A stretch of 10,776 nt of DNA from an uncultured Oscillospiraceae bacterium (GTDB lineage Bacteria > Bacillota > Clostridia > Oscillospirales > Acutalibacteraceae): the NCBI GenBank assembly GCA_902496265.1, contig CABVAD010000020.1, positions 1-10,776 of the forward strand, read 5' to 3'. Shown here one piece after another: positions 7,648 through 10,776 of the stretch (its first letter is position 1; each line of letters opens with the position of its first letter). The position numbers were made by a program, and so were the translations under genes. The notes under the pieces were generated by a model, which saw only the letters and a program-made list of their open reading frames with translations, did not search any database and was not told the origin of the DNA.

Positions 7648-8511
7648 TTACCTTGTCCAAATCGTAGTATTGCCCGCGGGCAGGCTTATTCCCTTATCGG
7701 TAACCAAAAGCCCTATTTCATCGGTCGAAACCTTACCGCCTCGGTTTTTCACAACATACCGCTGTACCATATAATTTAGTATCGTCGGCGAAAGCCCGCC
7801 TGTATAAGAGTTAAGGAAGAAAAACGCCGCGTTGTCGGATAAAAGCTTTCCCGTCTCACTTAAAAGCTCGGCTAACTGCTGTTCAAGCTTCCATACCTCG
7901 CCGTCAGGCCCTCTGCCGTAGGAGGGCGGATCCATTATCACCGCATCATACTTATTGCCGCGCCTTATTTCCCGCTTTACAAACTTTAGGCAGTCGTCCA
8001 CAAGCCAGCGCACGGGGGCGTCTGCAAGATCGCTTGCCGCGGCGTTTTCCTTTGCCCACTGCACCATACCCTTTGAGGCGTCAACGTGGGTGACCTTAGC
8101 CCCCGCCTTTAGGCAGGCAAGGGTAGCCGCTCCCGTGTAAGCGAAAAGGTTAAGTACGGCAAGCTGTCGGTTTTCTTTTTCTATAAGCTCTCTCGCCAAA
8201 GTCCAGTTTACCGCCTGCTCGGGAAAAAGTCCCGTGTGCTTAAAGCCCATCGGTTTCAGTCGGAAGGTCAGCCCCTCGTAATTAACACTCCAGACATCGG
8301 GAACAGGCTTTAATACCTCCCAGCGCCCGCCGCCGCTCTGCGAACGGTGATAAACCGCGTTCGCGGTTTTCCAGCGGCTGTCCTCACGCTTTCCCGACCA
8401 TATTATCTGCGGGTCGGGACGGATAAGCACAATATTTTTCCAGCGTTCAAGCCTTTCGCCCGAATCGGCGTCTATAAGCTCGTAATCGTCAAAGCCCGTG
8501 ACGGTTCTCAT
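7648..8511 (-). CDS. Class I SAM-dependent methyltransferase, RlmI/RlmK-like, without PUA domain
   Basis: 287-residue Rossmann-fold methyltransferase, probably acting on rRNA; the exact target cannot be told from sequence. A beta-rich N-terminal part (about 1-90) leads into FKHTGLFPEQAVNW (90-103), a stretch shared with the RlmI/RlmK-like group (COG1092 type). The SAM-binding motif I is LNLFAYTGAAT (120-130), the acidic motif II residue is Asp144 in HVDAS, and a further SAM contact is likely at VDDC (171-174). The catalytic-region motif is DPPSYGRG (194-201). Unlike E. coli RlmI (396 residues) it has no N-terminal PUA domain. The ATG overlaps the glmM TAA by one base (TAATG) and is preceded by GGGGAAGG, so it is probably translated by coupling with glmM. 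Older annotations of such genes as oxidoreductases would be wrong: no redox motif is present. Confidence 0.85.
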   Translation of the reverse strand: MRTVTGFDDYELIDADSGERLERWKNIVLIRPDPQIIWSGKREDSRWKTANAVYHRSQSGGGRWEVLKPVPDVWSVNYEGLTFRLKPMGFKHTGLFPEQAVNWTLARELIEKENRQLAVLNLFAYTGAATLACLKAGAKVTHVDASKGMVQWAKENAAASDLADAPVRWLVDDCLKFVKREIRRGNKYDAVIMDPPSYGRGPDGEVWKLEQQLAELLSETGKLLSDNAAFFFLNSYTGGLSPTILNYMVQRYVVKNRGGKVSTDEIGLLVTDKGISLPAGNTTIWTR

Positions 8512-9857
8512 TAAGCCTTCCCCTCGATAACCGCCGCAACGCCCCTTGCAAGGCGTTTAATCTCGGCAATGTCCTCGCCCTCAAGCATTACGCGGATAAG
8601 CGGCTCGGTGCCCGAAGCCCTTACCAGAATTCTGCCGCGATTGCCTAAGGTCTTTTTAACATTTTCAATAGCGTTTATAATATCGGAATCGGTGTCAAGC
8701 TTTGCCTTAAGCTCGGCGGGAGCCTTGATATTAACAAGGGTCTGCGGCAAAACCGTCATAACCGAAGCCGTCTCCGAAGCGGCCTTTCCGCTCTTTTTAA
8801 GAATAGCCGCAAGCATTGCGCCCGAAAGCTGACCGTCGCCGGTTGTCGCAAAGTCTCTGAATATAATATGCCCCGACTGCTCGCCGCCTATTTTATAGCC
8901 GTGCTTTACCATTTCCTCAAGCACATAACGGTCGCCTACCTTTGTTTCAAGCACCCTTATTCCGTTCTGCTCGGCAAAATGCTTAAAGCCTAAATTTGTC
9001 ATAACCGTCACAACGGCGGTATCGTCCTTTAAAACGCCGCGGTTCTTCATATCGAGCGCGAAAACGGCTATCATACGGTCGCCGTCGATAAGCTTGCCGT
9101 TCTCATCAACAGCAAGACAGCGGTCGGAGTCGCCGTCAAACGCAAGCCCCAAATCAACCTCGTGACCGTTTACATAATCTATAAGGTCGTCCATATGTGT
9201 TGAACCGCATCTTGCATTAATATTAACGCCGTTCGGGCTGTCGTGCATCATATGTACGTCCGCTCCGAGCCTTGTAAAGAGCTTTTCGGCGGTGTAAGAA
9301 GCACAGCCGTTCGCGCAGTCGATAGCGATTTTAAGCCCCGAAAGGTCGGCGTTTACCGACTCTGCAAGGTGGTCAATATACAAATCAACATAGTCGTAGC
9401 GCATAAAGACGCTCCCGACGTCTCCCCCCACAGGGAACTCGACAGGGCTCATATCGTCAAGCACCAGCGCCTCGATTTCCTCCTCCAGAGCGTCGGGCAG
9501 CTTAAAGCCGTTGGAATCGAATATTTTAATTCCGTTATATTCACAGGGGTTGTGGGAAGCGGAAATCATAATTCCCGCGTCCGCCTCCCTGTCCTTTACC
9601 AAAAAGGCAATAGCAGGGGTCGGCACAAAGCCTACCAGCACCACGTCCGCGCCGACCGAGCAAAGCCCCGCCGCAAGCGCCATTTCAAGCATATTTGAGG
9701 AAACGCGGGTGTCCTTACCGATAAGCACCTTCGGCTTTTCGGTGGTTTTCTCGGTCAGCACATACGCCGCCGCCCTGCCGATATTTGTCGCAAGCTCACA
9801 GGTAAGCTCCTTGTTTGCAATACCTCTTGCACCGTCTGTTCCAAACAGTCTTCCCAT
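8511..9857 (-). CDS. glmM: Phosphoglucosamine mutase GlmM
   Basis: Interconverts glucosamine-6-phosphate and glucosamine-1-phosphate, the step feeding UDP-GlcNAc for peptidoglycan. 448 residues, the normal family length. The N-terminus MGRLFGTDGARG is typical of GlmM. The phosphorylated catalytic serine is Ser101 in ISASHNP (98-104). Magnesium is bound by Asp241, Asp243 and Asp245 in DGDSDR. The sugar-recognition loop is GGEQSGH (324-330), and the C-terminal phosphate-binding loop is RASGTEP (413-419). All four domains are therefore complete. The ATG has AGGAG eight bases upstream in an AT-rich 20-base gap after ruvB. The ISASHNP loop and the MGRLFGTDG start separate it from generic phosphoglucomutase or phosphomannomutase. 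No glmM-type ribozyme or cdaA-ybbR partners are seen next to it in this window. Confidence 0.97.
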   Translation of the reverse strand: MGRLFGTDGARGIANKELTCELATNIGRAAAYVLTEKTTEKPKVLIGKDTRVSSNMLEMALAAGLCSVGADVVLVGFVPTPAIAFLVKDREADAGIMISASHNPCEYNGIKIFDSNGFKLPDALEEEIEALVLDDMSPVEFPVGGDVGSVFMRYDYVDLYIDHLAESVNADLSGLKIAIDCANGCASYTAEKLFTRLGADVHMMHDSPNGVNINARCGSTHMDDLIDYVNGHEVDLGLAFDGDSDRCLAVDENGKLIDGDRMIAVFALDMKNRGVLKDDTAVVTVMTNLGFKHFAEQNGIRVLETKVGDRYVLEEMVKHGYKIGGEQSGHIIFRDFATTGDGQLSGAMLAAILKKSGKAASETASVMTVLPQTLVNIKAPAELKAKLDTDSDIINAIENVKKTLGNRGRILVRASGTEPLIRVMLEGEDIAEIKRLARGVAAVIEGKA

Positions 9858-9877
9858 AATTATCTCTCCTAAATTAT

Positions 9878-10776
9878 TTAAAATATTGATTGCTGTGCTG
9901 AATTTTGTCCTCCGAACGGAATACCTAAATGGTCATAGGCAAGCTTAGTAACGCACCTTCCGCGCGCCGTCCTTGTTAAAAAGCCTATCTGCATTAAATA
10001 GGGCTCGTAAACGTCCTCAATAGTGACCGATTCTTCACCTACCGCCGCCGCCAGGGTATCAAGCCCGACAGGGCCGCCCTGATAATTGTTTATAATGGTT
10101 GTAAGCATTTTGCGGTCAAAATCGTCAAGCCCCAATTCGTCGATTTCAAACCTTGCAAGCGCCGCGCAGGCTACCTTTTCGGTAATTTCGCCGTCATACT
10201 CGACCTCTGCAATATCCCGCACCCGCTTTAAAAGGCGGTTTGCAATTCGCGGCGTTCCGCGGGAGCGGGAGGCTATCTCCAAAGCGCCGTCCCTTTCAAT
10301 GCCTATTCCGAGTATCCCCGCCGAGCGGGTGATAATCTTCGCCAAATCCTCGGGCGAGTAAAGCTCCAGCCTTAAAAGCACGCCGAAACGGTCGCGTAAA
10401 GGCGCTGTTAACTGACCCGAACGGGTCGTAGCCCCCACAAGGGTAAAGTGCGGAACATCAAGCCTTATCGAACGGGCGGACGGGCCTTTACCCAAAATTA
10501 TATCGAGCGAAAAGTCCTCCATAGCGGGGTACAGAATTTCCTCAACATTGCGGGACAGGCGGTGTATCTCGTCAATAAACAGCACGTCCCCCTCGTTAAG
10601 GGAGGTGAGTATCGCCACCAAATCCCCCTGCTTTTCGATGGCGGGTCCCGAGGTCACGCGGAGGTTTACCCCCATTTCCTTTGCGATTATGCCCGAAAGG
10701 GTGGTTTTGCCGAGTCCGGGAGGACCGTAAAGCAAAACGTGGTCGAGGGATTCGTGACGTCCGAGAGCCGCCTTTA
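9878..10776 (-). CDS. ruvB: Holliday junction branch migration DNA helicase RuvB (5' end outside window)
   Basis: AAA+ motor that with RuvA drives branch migration of Holliday junctions in recombination repair. The window holds the last 298 residues; roughly the first 40-50 are missing beyond its end. Reading continues in frame to the edge through [18 protein letters not shown], so the TTG at 10735 is an internal Leu codon and not a start. Counting from the first complete codon: Walker A GPPGLGKT (17-24), Walker B DEIHR (68-72), sensor 1 GATTRSG (114-120), arginine finger in DRFG (128-131), sensor 2 in RGTPRIANR (172-180), and a C-terminal winged helix with [10 protein letters not shown] (233-242) that binds DNA. 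The TAA stop lies 20 bases before glmM. ruvA would be expected just upstream, outside the window. Confidence 0.97.
   Translation of the reverse strand, partial: KAALGRHESLDHVLLYGPPGLGKTTLSGIIAKEMGVNLRVTSGPAIEKQGDLVAILTSLNEGDVLFIDEIHRLSRNVEEILYPAMEDFSLDIILGKGPSARSIRLDVPHFTLVGATTRSGQLTAPLRDRFGVLLRLELYSPEDLAKIITRSAGILGIGIERDGALEIASRSRGTPRIANRLLKRVRDIAEVEYDGEITEKVACAALARFEIDELGLDDFDRKMLTTIINNYQGGPVGLDTLAAAVGEESVTIEDVYEPYLMQIGFLTRTARGRCVTKLAYDHLGIPFGGQNSAQQSIF

Noticed and set aside
9243..9698. 151-codon open frame on the plus strand
   Set aside because: It lies wholly antisense inside glmM, which has all catalytic motifs intact. Its translation has no recognisable motif and no ribosome binding site was noted.
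9858..9890. AT-rich stretch before glmM as a promoter
   Set aside because: It contains -10-like words, but the ribosome binding site is only a few bases away, leaving no room for a transcript start. No paired -35 element was found.
10733..10735. Possible TTG start of ruvB inside the window
   Set aside because: The frame stays open to the window edge and encodes the conserved RuvB stretch before Walker A, so this TTG is an internal leucine.

Overview
This window reads as an ordinary chromosomal housekeeping region of a low-to-mid GC Gram-positive bacterium. The best guess is class Clostridia, probably the Oscillospirales/Ruminococcaceae side. The pointers are an EcfA1-EcfA2-EcfT-TruA block in Firmicutes order, a ClpE-type Clp ATPase with an N-terminal zinc finger, a DUF5711-like membrane-anchored propeller protein next to CvpA, and strong AGGAG-type ribosome binding sites. 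The taxon is inferred from gene content, not from a marker gene search.

All ten recognisable genes lie on the minus strand, so transcription runs from high to low coordinates. In that order they are: ruvB (5' end outside the window), glmM, a PUA-less RlmI/RlmK-like SAM methyltransferase, ecfA1, ecfA2, ecfT, truA, a DUF5711-like protein, cvpA and a clpE-like gene (3' end outside the window). Gaps range from an 8-base overlap to 61 bases, and no Rho-independent terminator or convincing promoter was seen. The block is therefore probably one long transcript or a few overlapping ones. No gene-free stretch exceeds 61 bases, and there are no tRNAs, rRNAs, CRISPR arrays, insertion sequences or other mobile elements.

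By function: RuvB drives Holliday-junction branch migration. GlmM makes glucosamine-1-phosphate for peptidoglycan. EcfA1/EcfA2/EcfT are the shared energising module of group II ECF vitamin and metal transporters, and the substrate-binding EcfS subunits must be encoded elsewhere. TruA and the methyltransferase modify RNA (TruA tRNA; the other probably rRNA). The DUF5711-like and CvpA proteins are membrane proteins of poorly defined role. The Clp ATPase unfolds proteins and carries the LGF loop expected for docking to ClpP.

I found no evidence of a new biological system. The points most worth a second look are the DUF5711-CvpA-ClpE neighbourhood, the ECF-truA module lying apart from its classical ribosomal-protein neighbours, the enlarged CvpA loop, and a small stem-loop just upstream of clpE.
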